The position numbers and the translations under genes were made by a program. Of a stretch of DNA of 64,000 bases, positions 22,618-33,716 are shown one piece after another. This DNA comes from Cryptomeria japonica (lineage: Eukaryota; Streptophyta; Pinopsida; Cupressales; Cupressaceae). Location: assembly GCF_030272615.1 (NCBI RefSeq), contig NC_081406.1:472308400-472372399 (forward strand), written 5' to 3'. Under the pieces are notes generated by a model. It searched no databases. It saw only the letters and a program-made list of their open reading frames with translations, and was not told the DNA's origin. How positions within the stretch are numbered: the first letter of the stretch is position 1; the number at the start of each line of letters is the position of its first letter.

Positions 22618-22991
22618 AAATCAATATCCGATGCATGATGTTGGTTCAATGCATTTACAACAATAATAAATCATCTCCATAACATGTCGTGTTGATCTGG
22701 AATAGATAAGTCTCTCGATGCTTATCCTCGACCTATTTTCCAATAACAACAAATATGCAAACCTGAATAAACAATTAACCAAATCGCCAAAACCAAGTAG
22801 TTTTCAAGTCATTAATCCAAGTGTCGGTGAACAATATAATCTGTCGGTGAACCAAATACTAGTGTCTTGCATAAGTCTCTGTCTTGCCGGTGAACTTAAC
22901 CAAAATCTCCAAGTGCTGATAAGTGTTGACAAGCGATGACAAGTTTTGACATCAATGACAAAACCATATCAACATATCCAAAATACCAACA
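22618..22991 (-). repeat. Partial 5' LTR of the deleted copia element
   Basis: From about 22618 the sequence switches from pol to LTR. It matches about 21170-21569 of the partner LTR, including AATCAATATCCGATGCATGATG, and ends CCAACA at 22991. Confidence 0.85.
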
Positions 22992-23585
22992 ATCTTTCAA
23001 GTATGTGTAAGTTTGGCCATAGTAGGAGGAATCATGCCCAACAAGGTGAGGTAGTTTGGGAATCGGGACAATTATGAGCAAGGTAAAACAACTCTTCCAC
23101 TAGGAATTTGTAACGCTATTGGTTTTCCTATGTTTGAATGAGAGAAGCAAGTGTTGCCATGGGATCTGCTGCTTTGTTGTCATTCCTTGGAATCTGCTGA
23201 AAAGTTATTTCTACAAAGTATTTCTTGACATCATCAACCATCTTCTTATATGGCATTATATTTTCATCTTTTATTTGATAATTGTCCTTGATTTGATTGA
23301 TGATGAACTGAGAGTCACCAAAGACCTGTAGCTGTGTAATGTTCCACTCTATAGCCATTTTGATTCTTGTGACCAAAGCTTCATATTATGTTGTATTATT
23401 GGTGCATGGAAAGTTTAATGTGTACGCCTTTAGGATTGTATGACCTTGTGGTGTGATGAATAGAATGCCTGCTCCTGATCCATGTTGTGTTTCATTATTG
23501 ATGCCTGCTCCTGGACTGATATTTGGGTGATGTATTAAAAGATCTAGATCGAACCTTGGAATGTTTGCATATGACCAGGTAAAAA
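22992..23585 (-). pseudogene. Ty3/gypsy RNase H fragment
   Basis: The minus strand reads GSGAGILFITPQGHTILKAY, then a TNNTT-stop-YEALVTRIKMAIEW segment where the family has a Glu-containing NNxAEYEAL motif, then LQVFGDSQFIINQI with the conserved Asp, and RNDNKAADPMATLA with the final Asp. The in-frame TAA near 23389 and loss of the Glu motif would inactivate it. RNase H removes RNA from the RNA-DNA hybrid during reverse transcription. RT should precede it but is absent: sequence jumps at about 23585 to the pol linker. Bases 22992-23127 continue towards the integrase. Confidence 0.8.
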
Positions 23586-23589
23586 TGAT

Positions 23590-24520
23590 TTACCATCTTT
23601 TGAAGGGTTCCAAATATTTTTGCCTTGCTAATTCTGATAGAGAAGTTGTTGGATATAGATCAGTTGTGACAATGTTAATTGCATCTGTTTGTTCTGTCAA
23701 GATAGATGACCTCTCTTGATAGTATTTAGGTAAAGCGTCAAATCTCCCATCTTTTGGTGCCTCAAGGAGGTTTTCATCGTTAGATGTGTCCTTTCTTTTT
23801 ACTTTTTCACATTCTAATGTTGCCAATAAATGGTTTTCAACATTAGACCTGATATTGTTTTCTCTATTTTCACTTTTGCGACTAGAAGATTTGGCACCCA
23901 CTTGACTAGAAGATACGTTAGTGAAATTCCTAGTGGAAGTTGTTGTGGGTTTTATTGCACTAAGATATAAGGATGTGGCATGGTCATTATGAAAGGTATC
24001 GATGGTGGTATTCCTTTCATTTTGCCAGTCCATAAGTTCAGGATGGATTAAGGGCAAAGGATCCTCAAGGTGAATTGTTTCAAAGATATTAGGGGTCATG
24101 ATAGAGATGTCAAAACTTTCAATATGCATTTCAATGTCTAGAACGATACTCTCGTTAGAATGACCTTGCACAAGTAGCTCCTGATTGTCCTCGATTAAGT
24201 CCAAGTCAACCGAATGTGATATTGATTGAAGTGGGCTAGTTCCTAATGTTTGTCCTCCATACACATGAACTATATCGACATCTACATCTACTTCTTCCCT
24301 TTCAATTTCAAGTTACTCTTGTTTGTTTTTCCATGATAGTGAATATTCTCCATTCCCCCGATCTCTTAGCTGCATTTGTTTTTCCATGTTTGACATAATT
24401 GAGGCAAATGATTATTCCTTGGATTGTGTGCTTGAAGGTGTTGCCTCTCTGTTATGTGAAACAATGACCTCTTGAGATGGTTTTAGAGTACTACAACACT
24501 ACAATGGATTTGAGTCTATT
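23590..24520 (-). pseudogene. Gypsy pol linker between protease and (missing) RT
   Basis: An open minus-strand stretch, longest at 23590-24264, has low complexity and acidic composition, with DPLPLIHPELMDWQNE and HATSLYLSAIKP. It lies between the protease end and the place where RT should begin. It has no catalytic motif; Tat-type elements commonly have a poorly conserved spacer here. It ends near 23590 with SLSELARQKYLEPFKRW. Confidence 0.5.
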
Positions 24521-24529
24521 GTGATCGTG

Positions 24530-25007
24530 AGTTCCTTCCCATTGTATGGAAATTTAAGGCACTGATGACATGTTGATGGAATAGCCTGTATGCCAAGTGT
24601 CCATGGTCTTGCCAAGAGTATGTTGTATGGTAAGTCCAAGTCTAGAACTTGGCATGTTGTTTCTTTCTACAAAGGTCCCACTCTGATGGGTAATATCACA
24701 ATTCCTTTAGAGGAATGCTCTTCTTCATCATATGCTTTGAATGTTATCTTTTTCTGGGGATCAACTGCATCTTTTGAATAACCTAGAGCACGGACAAGAC
24801 TCAATAAGGAAATGTTTAAGCTAGCTCCCCCATCTATTAGGACATGTTCAATGAGAGTTCTATGAATGAGGACTTCAATTTGCAAGGGAACATTATGGGG
24901 ATGTTGCAAGGAGTCAATGCTTAGATATGAAGGAGATGGGCTTTGAATAGGACCCTCTAAAATAGGTATGATGGCCATTATGGATATCCCTTGGGAAACA
25001 TCATCCT
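24530..25007 (-). pseudogene. Gypsy aspartic protease
   Basis: The minus strand reads LIHRTLIEHVLIDGGASLNI; the retroviral-type active-site motif is normally D-S/T-G and is D-G-G here. It continues LSLVRALGYS, ITFKAYDEEEHSSKGIVILP and then PYNILLARPWTLGIQAIPST followed by HQCLKFPYNGKELTITID. A stop follows RVGPL near 24666. The enzyme would cleave the Gag-Pol polyprotein. The solo LTR at 25008 cuts its upstream part away. Confidence 0.8.
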
Positions 25008-26159
25008 GATGAATACTAAGAGGGGGGGGTGAATTAGTATGCCAAAAATCTCTATACTTAAATAGTCTGAAGATAAACCTATAAAACAATTTAACAGACA
25101 GACCGGTTATCACACATGCAAACCAAAATGCAAATAAAGCATTCACCCACAAAAGCAATACAACCATAACACAAGATATTTGATGTGGAAACCCAAATGG
25201 GAAAAACCACGGTGAGATGGAACTCACAAGTCACTATCTGTAGAATAGAAACTAGACCGGTTAAGGTCAGACCAGTTAAGGACTTACAATGTTCTTCACC
25301 AGAACAGATCCTGTTAGGAATCTCAATCTCTGTTAGGAGATAAGTCCGATTAAAGACTACCTTGCTAGAGGATTTTAGATTCACAGAGGTGAACCACCTT
25401 GTTAGAGGATTTTACAAAAGGCTTTTGGGTGTACCCGGTTAAGGGCTACAGACTTGTCAAAGATGTGAGTAATCAACAAGTGTTTGATCTATCTAATAGC
25501 ACAAACTACTTGGTTAGATCCAATATTGCTCACAGTTAATGCATTCCAGCATTACTTCAGTCATCTCTATCTCTCTCTCAGTTACAACTTGATCTTCTCA
25601 GATAAGATCGCTCTTACAACAACTCATCTACCACCTTAAACCTTGGCACAACATAAACCCTTTCAGCAACCACCTAAAACCCCAAACACGATGTCCTTTT
25701 AAAGGAATCTGATTTCATGTCAGTCCAATAGGATTACATTACAATTTCCTAGGTTCAATGAAACTAGACATACTTAGTAACATGACAAAAAAAGAATTGT
25801 CAGTGTGTTGGCACCGTCAAACAATCGGTGGATTGGTAATTCATCACAAAATGTCGGTTGGTAACTCATCATAGAGTATTACCGGTTCATACAAAATACC
25901 GGTTGCCGGTTTGACAAAAATGAAGACTGGTAAGAATGTGTCATGCCGCTTTTCTCCCTCGTACCTCTTGAGATCTACGAACCACTTGGGGTCAACATGC
26001 CGCTTCACACCGGGAAACACATTCTACAAAATCACCAATAGTCTAAAGACTAGAATACAACATACCGGTTGAGCTCTAGCTCATACATATAAAGGGGATC
26101 TCAATGCAAGTGTGTGTCCATCAATGACAATCACAACATAAACATCAAAAATGCCAACA
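25008..26159 (-). repeat. Solo LTR of the family B type, TSD CATCC
   Basis: An LTR of 1,152 bp runs TGATGAATAC to GCCAACA on the plus strand with perfect duplicates CATCC at 25003-25007 and 26160-26164. It has no internal region. It resembles the family B LTR at 12372-13482: a G-run after ACTAAGA, the block CCCAAATGGGAAAAACCACGG, and the terminal part before GCCAACA. It splits the gypsy ORF upstream of the protease; removing it with one TSD copy restores the frame across the site. Confidence 0.85.
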
Positions 26160-26164
26160 CATCC

Positions 26165-26568
26165 TTGGGTGTATTGTTTGGTGAGGATGCTATGGAAGGT
26201 TCTTGCAAGTTTATATGAGGTGTAGGAATAGATTCCTTTGGAGAGTCAATTTTCTTATGGGGGGATGAGCCATTGCTAGACATAGGTGCGTGATTTTGAT
26301 CTTCCTCAGCAAAATCCTTTAGGGATCTCTTTAAGAGTTGCATAAAAGAGCCACCTTTCTTTGGAGATGCATTTATATCCTTGTGAGGTTTTGACATACT
26401 TGGATTTTGAATTTGGACTTGTTTGATTTCTTTGGTATGTTGACCTGTTATGTCTTCTTCTTGTATTTTTCTTTGGTATTCCATGTTTCTATGATCTTCA
26501 ACTATTTCGAATGTTTCTATTTCTGTTTCAGCGATCTTATTTATTTGCGCTCTAGTTAAAATGGGCAT
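26165..26568 (-). pseudogene. Gypsy coding segment upstream of protease
   Basis: An open minus-strand frame starts near 26568 (MPILTRAQINKIAETEIETF) and runs to the solo LTR. It is rich in Ser, Pro and Lys, with GGSFMQLLKRSLKDFAEEDQ. Its position suggests the gag C-terminus or gag-protease junction of the Tat-type element. No zinc knuckle is visible. Confidence 0.45.
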
Positions 26569-26952
26569 ACACGTGTGTTAGATATTGTGCTAGGATTCGA
26601 TTGTCCAAAAGTTGTTTCGATAAGTGATCAATTGTCAATGTAAATGTGGTAGAGTGATATGAAATGAAAAGATGATTCAAGTGTTTAAAAGTTTGCAAGT
26701 TTTTTGATCTTCGGTTTTAGAGTGCAACGATGATGATTTTCATAAAACCAAGTCCAATAGGAATGATATATCCTACGATGCAGGACAAGGTTGTCCTGAC
26801 CAAATGTTGTAGTTTCATGATAGAGGATGATGGACCCTGATGAGAAACTATGTTTTGAGTGATCAGTTTATCAAAGAGGGTGATAATGCACTTTGAGATG
26901 TTTAGATCTTCAACTTGTTGAAGGCGAATACTTGAAAATATTGAGGTGCCTA
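26569..26952 (-). other. Stretch between gypsy coding sequence and copia LTR
   Basis: No confident coding sequence. GGAATGATATATCCTACGATG at about 26759 recalls the 48-bp repeats at 17787-17930 (GGAACGATATATCCTATA), so this may be gypsy UTR or LTR sequence. Confidence 0.35.
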
Positions 26953-28032
26953 TGTTAGGACCTAGAGGCAACTGAGAGGGGGGGTGAATCAGTTGTCAAT
27001 TAATTTCAACCAAATATATCTTAATCAAACTTGATACTTAATACCAGTAAACCAAACTTAAGATCGGTTGACAGATTAGCAGTTAATATTAATACTGATG
27101 AAACTCAATGCATAAAACAGAAAGAGAAACAACATCCACAACACATAACACAAATATTTGTATGTGGAAACCCTGTAAGGGGAAAAACCATGGTGGGAAA
27201 CCTTACCCACAATCAGATGATACTACTATAGATAGTATATACAAATGGGGTCTGCACATGCAGAAAGGCCACCTGCCTAGACCTCACTGCTCATTCACAA
27301 AATAGAAGTCACACTGACTACAATTGGATGGTTAAATACAATGATAATGTACTGCTCAAAGTAGCATCTCTAATGCTGGATTCAGTACTGGTTAAGCTTT
27401 GATAATCACCTTCAAACCTTCCTTGAACCTTCTATATGGTGTGATCATATGATCTTCAATATTCGCACATACCATGTTACAATACCATAACCTTACTTAC
27501 AATATTCTGCTCTATCTCCATCTCACAAATGAGATCTTATATATATACCAAGACCTAAGACCAAATGTGTAGGTCAGCTTACCAAGAATATTACAATTAA
27601 ACCAATTACAAATAAGTCAAGATGTGATGCATCATGTCGGCTCAATACATTTACAACAATATTCAATTACTAAATCATCTCCATAACGTGTTGTGCTGAT
27701 CTGGAATAGATAATGCATGTCGGTCCATAACCTAGACCAATTTGCTGGTAACAACAAATATGTCAACCCGATTAGACCAATAACCAAAATACCAAAACCA
27801 AGTGTCCAAACCATGTCTTCGACATAACCAAGTGATCTCCAGATGATAACAAATCATCTTCAGTGCCAGTGTACAATATAACCTGTCGGTGAACGATATA
27901 CTGGTGACTGTGCATAGGTCACTGAACATGCCGGTGAATATAATGTGTCAATTCAACATAACCAAATATTTTTAGAAGGATAAGTGTCGACATCAATGAA
28001 AAAACTAATGCAACACATCCATAATACCAACA
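26953..28032 (-). repeat. 3' LTR of the complete copia element
   Basis: TGTTAGGACC to CCAACA on the plus strand, 1,080 bp. The TATA box (TATATATATAA on the minus strand) lies around 27537-27548, with the hairpin ATCTCAC-AAAT-GAGAT beside it. The polypurine tract lies at 28033-28045. Confidence 0.85.
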
Positions 28033-28414
28033 ATCTCCCCCTTTGTCATTGATGGCAACACAAGATGGAAAAACATCTAAGTGCCAAAACAGAATGCCAA
28101 AAACCAAAAACCAACAATCTCTAGAATAGATCAATACCATAAATCAAAATACAAATGCAACAAGTATATCTCTCCTAATGAATAATCTCTCCCCATAGGA
28201 TAATTTTAATGTTTTTCATAGATATCTCTCCCCCTTTGACATCAAATGCCAAAGCAATACAAATACTAGAACATACAACCAACTCATAGAACCAATTACA
28301 ATAACCAATTGTTATAACCAACTACTCCCCCTGAGAAGTAGCTCTCCTCCATCAAAGCCAGAAAAAAAAGGTTTCTCTGCTAATTCTGTCGATTTGATGC
28401 CAATCATCAACTAT

Positions 28415-30028
28415 CTAAGTCTCTACCGGTGAGGGTATTACCCCAAGCTGCTCTCTGAGATATTCAAAATTTTCCTTAGGTAAAGGCTTAGTAAAGATAT
28501 CTGCAATTTGCTTTTTAGTATTCACATAAACCAATCTCACTTCTTTTGCTTCAACATTCTCTTTCAGAAAATTATATTTGATAGAAACATGTTTAGTCTT
28601 AGAGTGAAATACCAGATTATTTGATATATCAATTCCTTCTCAATTATCATAATAAATGATTATAGGTTCTTTGCATTTTACCTTTATGTCCTTCAACATT
28701 TGTTTAATCCATGATACATGAGTACAATTAGTTGTTGCTGCAACATATTCTAATTCTATTGCTGATAATGATGTACAACTCCGTTTCTTGCTCAACCATG
28801 AAATCAATCTGCTACCAAGAAAGAATTCCCCGCCGGTGGTGCTCTTACTATCATCTACATCTCCTGCCCAATTTGCATCGGTGTATGCACATAAATCAAA
28901 ATTTTCATCTTTAGGATACCATAAACCAAGATTTGTTGTGCCTTGTAGATACCAGAAAATCCTTTTCACCGTTGATTCATGATTTTCTCTAGGATTACTC
29001 TGAAATCTTGAAACAATACATACTGCATTCATTATGTCAAGTCTTGTTTGTGTCAAATACAGTAAGCCTCCAATCATAGATTTGTATCTTGTCGGATTAA
29101 TAGGAGTTGAATCATCCTTCAATGTCAATTTATCAGTTGTAGTCATAGGAGTACTTACCCATTTGGAATTTTCCATACCAAATTTCTTCAATAGTTTCTT
29201 CAAGTACTTTGTTTGACATATAAATATAGCTTTATCAGTCTTTGAAATCTGCAATCCTAAAAATAATTTTATCTCCCCAATCATAGACATTTCAAATTCT
29301 TCATGCATCTTATTAGCAAAGTCTTTACATAATCCATCTTCTCCTCCAAAAATGATATCATCAACAAAAACTTCAATAACCAAAATGTCATCATTAGTCA
29401 CTTTGAAATATAAGTTATTGTCAGCATTACCTTTAGTGTAACCAAGCTTCAAAAGATATTTGTCTAATCTAGCATACCAAACTCTAGGAGCTTCTTTCAA
29501 TCCATACAAAGCTTTCCTTAATCTGCAAACCATATCTTTATCATTTGTCAATGAAAATCCATCAAGTTGTTCAGTGTAAACTTCCTCTTCAAGATCACCA
29601 TTCATAAATGCACATTTTACATCCATTTGATATACTTTATAGTTCTTGTGAGTTGCAAATGCAAGAAATAATCTGACTGCCTCAATTCTAGCTACCGGTG
29701 CAAAGGTTTCATTGTAATCAATTCCCTCTTTCTGTGAATATCCTTTACACGCTAATCTTGCTTTGTTTTTTATTACCTTACCATCTTCATTAAGTTTATT
29801 TCTTAATACCCATTTAGTTCCAATTACATTTTTGTCTTTAGGTCAGGGAACTAATGTCCATGTATTGTTCTTTTCAATTTGTTCTAATTCATCTTCCATA
29901 GCTTTAATCCAATGTTTATCTTCACATGCCTCAATAACATATGCTGGTTCAATTTGAGAAATTAAACATACCTCTTCATTTGCTAGTCTTCCTCTTGTCA
30001 TAACACCTTGATACTTATTCCCAATCAT
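28415..30028 (-). pseudogene. Copia reverse transcriptase and RNase H
   Basis: RT begins near 30028 (EDKHWIKAMEDELEQIEKNN, then a stop and a TKW-type segment) and continues with [38 protein letters not shown] and FVDDIIFGG, the catalytic YVDD motif with Phe for Tyr. RNase H has [39 protein letters not shown] and a TKPLP-type end; the stop is TAG at 28415, after PSPVET. The enzyme makes cDNA from element RNA in cytoplasmic particles. A stop after IIIYYDN near 28637, another after WTLVP near 29842, and frame changes break it. Confidence 0.85.
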
Positions 30029-31187
30029 CTAACTTTCAAAGTGATTCAGTCTTACATACCTGGGTGTGTTTACTTGTTTTTGTTCTTCAGTCACTGTGGA
30101 ATTCTCTGATGATGCCGGTGTGACTGGATCCACATTATGTACTGGTGCACTCTTTATAGGTCCATTTATGATCATCTCAACTGCCGATTCAGAATCCATA
30201 GATCTTGAATTTCCTCTAAATTGTTCATCTATCTTCACATTTGCACTCTCAATTATTTTCTGCAATCTTTTACTAAAACATCTATATTCCTTGCTCTTAG
30301 ATGAATAACCAAGAAATATTCCTTCATCACTTCTAGGATCAAATTTACCAATATACTCATCTCTCCTAATATAGCAATTGCTTCCAAATATTCTAAAGTA
30401 TTTAAGAGTAGGAGTATTACCAAACCATATTTCATAAGGGGTCTTACCAGTTTCAACTTAATGTGAACTCTGTTAAAAGTGTAAACTATTGTATTCACTG
30501 CTTCTCTCCAGTACACATGAGGTAGATTTTCTTCTAATATCATGCTTCTAGCTGCATCCAAAATAGTTTTGTTCTTCCTTTCCACAACTCCATTTTGCTC
30601 AAGTGTCCGGGGTGCTGATAGTTGTCTTTTGATTCCATTCACTTCACAGAATGTATTAAACTCCTTAGATGTAAATTCTCCTCCTTGATCTGATCTTAAA
30701 CATTGGATTTTCTTACTGGTTTCATTCTCTACCATTGCCTTGAATAGTTGAATTTCCCAAAAACTTATGATTTCTCCCTAAGAAAAGTAACCCAACACAT
30801 TCTAGAATAATCATCAATGATTAGCATAAAGTATTTATCTCCTTGTAGACTTCTTGTTCTTGTTGGACCACACAAGTCAGTATGAATTAAATCAAGAACA
30901 TTATTGAATTTCTCATAAATACTCTTGAAAGTTGTTCTAACTTGCTTTCCCATTTGACATTCCTTACATACTGGATTATGAGGTTTTACAATCTTAGGTA
31001 AATCCCTTACTACTTTAGATGAACTGATCTTTACAATGCAATCAAAATTCACATGACAAAGTCTTTTATGCCATAACCAACTTTCATCAATATGTGCAAT
31101 CAAGTATGTCTTTTCATTGTTATTCAAATGAAAGATATTACCTCTAGTCTGATCATCGGTTGCAATCTCTAATCCAGTTCTATTCAT
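30029..31187 (-). pseudogene. Copia integrase
   Basis: The N-terminal zinc-binding region is HIDESWLWHKRLCHVNFD and CKECQMGKQ. The core follows with LIHTDLCGPTR (first Asp), FMLIIDDYSRMCWVTF, then after a frameshift near 30750 CLRSDQGGEFTSKEF (second Asp) and LEQNGVVERKNKTI (Glu). Downstream sequence to 30029 is the variable C-terminus with frameshifts near 30450. Integrase joins cDNA ends to target DNA, giving the 5-bp duplicates seen here. Confidence 0.85.
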
Positions 31188-31211
31188 GATTTTGTATTTA
31201 CCATTCTTGAA

Positions 31212-32573
31212 CTATAAATGAAATCCCTTTTCAACTAATTGACCAACACTCAAAAGATTATGCTTCAAACCTTCAACATAATAAACGTTGTCACTATTGT
31301 GCTTGCCATCAAAAGATATAGTGCCTTTTCCTTTGATCAAACAAGCTTTATCATCCCCAAATCTTAATAGACCTCCATTGTATTCCTGAAAACATAAGAA
31401 TATACTTTTATCACCAGTCATATGATGTGAACATCTGGAATCTATAATCCATTCATCCTTTACTCCAATTTTAGCTACCAGGGCTTGCTCTACCGGTGGA
31501 ATAGTAGGTATCGGTTGATATTCTTTTATTGCAACAAAATCCCATCCATTGTCTGTCGGTTCTTCATCAGAATCATCAGTAACTCCTTCGTCAACATAGT
31601 AACATGGTTTGTCTCTATTCTTCTTAAATTTGTATCTCTGATATTTAGGGTTAGGTTTATATGTCCTTTTAGCTTCTTCTCTCAATCTTGCATGTCTATC
31701 AGGACATCTAGATGCCATATGACCAACTTTATTGTAGTTAAAACATTTAAATGGTGCTTTACCTTCATACTTACTTCCAATAGGACCTTTAAGCATTTTC
31801 CTTGCAAATAGTGTTTCAAGTTCTTCCATTTCTTCATTTTCCTTTCTGATATCTTCAAGTTCTCTTGCATAAAGTTCTTTCCAGTCAGATTTGTCAGATG
31901 ATGATAATGATGTTGTAGATGATGATTCTTTGAAGGCTAAATTTGTTTTAATTGTAGCAATAGGACCAAATTCCTCAAGCTCAAATTCTAAGAGTTTTCC
32001 AACCAAGGTATCTCTAGATACTGATGTATTAGGTATTGTTCTCAACTCATTAATAGTAGTTACTTTCATTTTATATGCCGGTGGAAAAGCTCTTAAAACT
32101 TTAGAAACAATTTCATCTTCACTCAAGGATCCTCCACAACATTGTATTCCCAAAACAATTTCATTAACCCTTTCCATAGAAGCAAAAATTCTTTCATCTT
32201 CTTCCATTTTCAGATTTTTATACCTGACCCAAAAGCATTCTAGTTTTGCAATTTTGATAGTGATGTCTCCTTCATTGAATGTCTCCAGCTTATCCCAAAT
32301 AGCTTTAGCAGTAGATCAGTCTGATAATCCCATGATTTTCTGATCTGACAAAGTGCTCAAGAGTGCTTCTCTTGCTTTGCAATCATTCTCTTGATCCTTA
32401 CCCAATGTTGGTGGATTAGGTTGATTCAATGTAGGACTAACATATCCATTCTTTGTAACATCCCATATGTCTCTTCCAATGCAATTCAGATGTGTCTCCA
32501 TTCTGATCTTCCATATACCATAGTTAGTTCCATCAAGTTTTAGACTATCCTTCCTGAAAAAGTTTGTTGTCAT
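31212..32573 (-). pseudogene. Copia gag and aspartic protease
   Basis: The minus-strand ATG at 32573 gives MTTNFFRKDSLKLDGTNYGI, the start of a UBN2 gag domain. The domain continues after a TGA near 32313 with MEEDERIFASMERVNEIVLG and LVGKLLEFELEEFG. A short coiled region and one zinc knuckle, CFNYNKVGHMASRC with Cys to Tyr at the second ligand, follow. The protease has WIIDSRCSHHMTGD, where the active-site DSG is DSR, so it would be dead. The frame ends with a stop after VEKGFHL at 31212 and continues in the same frame into integrase. Families A and B lack this UBN2 domain. Confidence 0.85.
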
Positions 32574-32616
32574 ATAATCTCCTCAAGCTGTTAAACTTCT
32601 GCAAAAAGAGGGCTTA

Positions 32617-32629
32617 GCTCTGATACCAA
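32617..32629 (-). promoter_or_regulatory. Primer-binding site of the complete copia element
   Basis: On the minus strand this reads TTGGTATCAGAGC, complementary to tRNA-iMet and identical to the PBS of A1 and B. Confidence 0.9.
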
Positions 32630-32630
32630 T

Positions 32631-33716
32631 TATTAGGAACCAGAGGTAACTGAAAAGTCGGGGTGAAATAGTTGTTAATTAATTTCAACCAAATATAACT
32701 TAATTAAACTTGATACTTAATACCGGTAAACCAAACTTAATGTCAGTTGACAGATTAGCAGTTAATAATGATACCGGTGAAACTCAATGCATAAAAAAGA
32801 AAGAGAAACAACATCCACAACACATAACACAGAGATTTGTACATGGAAACCCTGTAAGGGGAAAAACCATGATGGGAAACCTTACCCACAATCAAATCAT
32901 ACTACTGCAGATAGTATGTGTATACAAATGGGGTCTGCACATGCAGAAAGGCCAACCACCTAGACCTTACTACTCAATCCCAAAATATGAGTCACACTGA
33001 CTACAATTGGATGGTTAAATCCAATGATAATGTATTTCTCAAAGTAGCATCTCTAATGTTGGATTCAGTATCGGTTAAGCTCTGATAATCACCTTCAAAC
33101 CTTCCTTGAACCTTCTCTATGGTCTACTCATATGATCTTCAATATTCACACATACCATGTTACAATACCATAACCTTACTTACAATATTCTACTCTATCC
33201 CCATCTCACAAATGAGATCTTACATATATACCAAAACCTATGACCAAATGTGTAGGTCAGCTTACCAAGAATACTTCAATTAAACCAATTACAAATAAGT
33301 CAAGATGCGATGCATCATGTCAGCTCAATACATTTACAACATATATCCAATTAATAAATCATCTCCATAACGTGTCATGCTGATATAGAATAGATAATGC
33401 ATGTCAGTCCATAACCTAGACCAATTTGTTGATAACAACAAATATATCAACGCGATTAGACCAATAACCAAAATACCAAAACCAAGTATCCAAACCATGT
33501 CTTAGACATAACCAAGTGATCTCCAAATGATAACAAGTCATCTTCAGTGTCGGTGTACAATATAACCTGTCAGTGAATGATATACTGATGACTGTGCATA
33601 AGTCACTAAACATGTCAGTAAACATAATGTGTCGGTTCAACATAACCAAAGATTTCTAGAAGGATAAGTGTTGACATCAATGATAAAACTAATGCAACTG
33701 ATCCATAATACCAACA
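32631..33716 (-). repeat. 5' LTR of the complete copia element
   Basis: 1,086 bp, homologous to 26953-28032. Its element-3' terminus has TA in place of the usual TG on the plus strand (TATTAGGAAC), a point mutation of the LTR end. It ends CCAACA at 33716, next to the target duplicate GTCTA. Confidence 0.85.

Larger units (their letters stand above)
20502..22991 (-). mobile_element. Internally deleted copia element, TSD ATCTT
   Basis: A full 3' LTR (20502-21569) and 3' internal sequence (21570-22617) are joined directly to the inner part of the 5' LTR (22618-22991). Target duplicates ATCTT at 20497-20501 and 22992-22996 are perfect and lie in the gypsy pol region. The deletion removed the 3' part of the 5' LTR, the PBS, gag, protease, integrase and most of RT. 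The perfect TSD shows that a longer element inserted first and was then deleted in place. Confidence 0.85.
16360..26952 (-). mobile_element. Decayed Ty3/gypsy Tat-type element with nested insertions
   Basis: Minus-strand order from right to left is: gag-proximal coding (26165-26568), protease (24530-25007), a pol linker (23590-24520), RNase H (23128-23585) and integrase (19290-20495), then a UTR and a candidate LTR. The motif PYNILLARPWTLGIQAIPST after the protease is characteristic of the Tat branch. The RT between linker and RNase H is missing. It is interrupted by a deleted copia element and a solo LTR. A complete copia element sits against its 5' side. The lower end at 16360 is uncertain. 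Confidence 0.7.
26953..33716 (-). mobile_element. Complete Sirevirus-like Ty1/copia element
   Basis: LTRs are at 26953-28032 and 32631-33716, and the PBS is at 32617-32629. Gag, protease, integrase, RT and RNase H follow in copia order on the minus strand. Target duplicates are GCCTA (26948-26952) and GTCTA (33717-33721), differing by one C/T transition. CCCCCTTTG tracts beside and before the 3' LTR and SIRE-like RT and RNase H motifs place it near the Sireviruses. Multiple stops and frameshifts make it inactive. It is the only copy here with all pol domains, and so the best model for the partner that mobilised families A and B. Confidence 0.85.
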
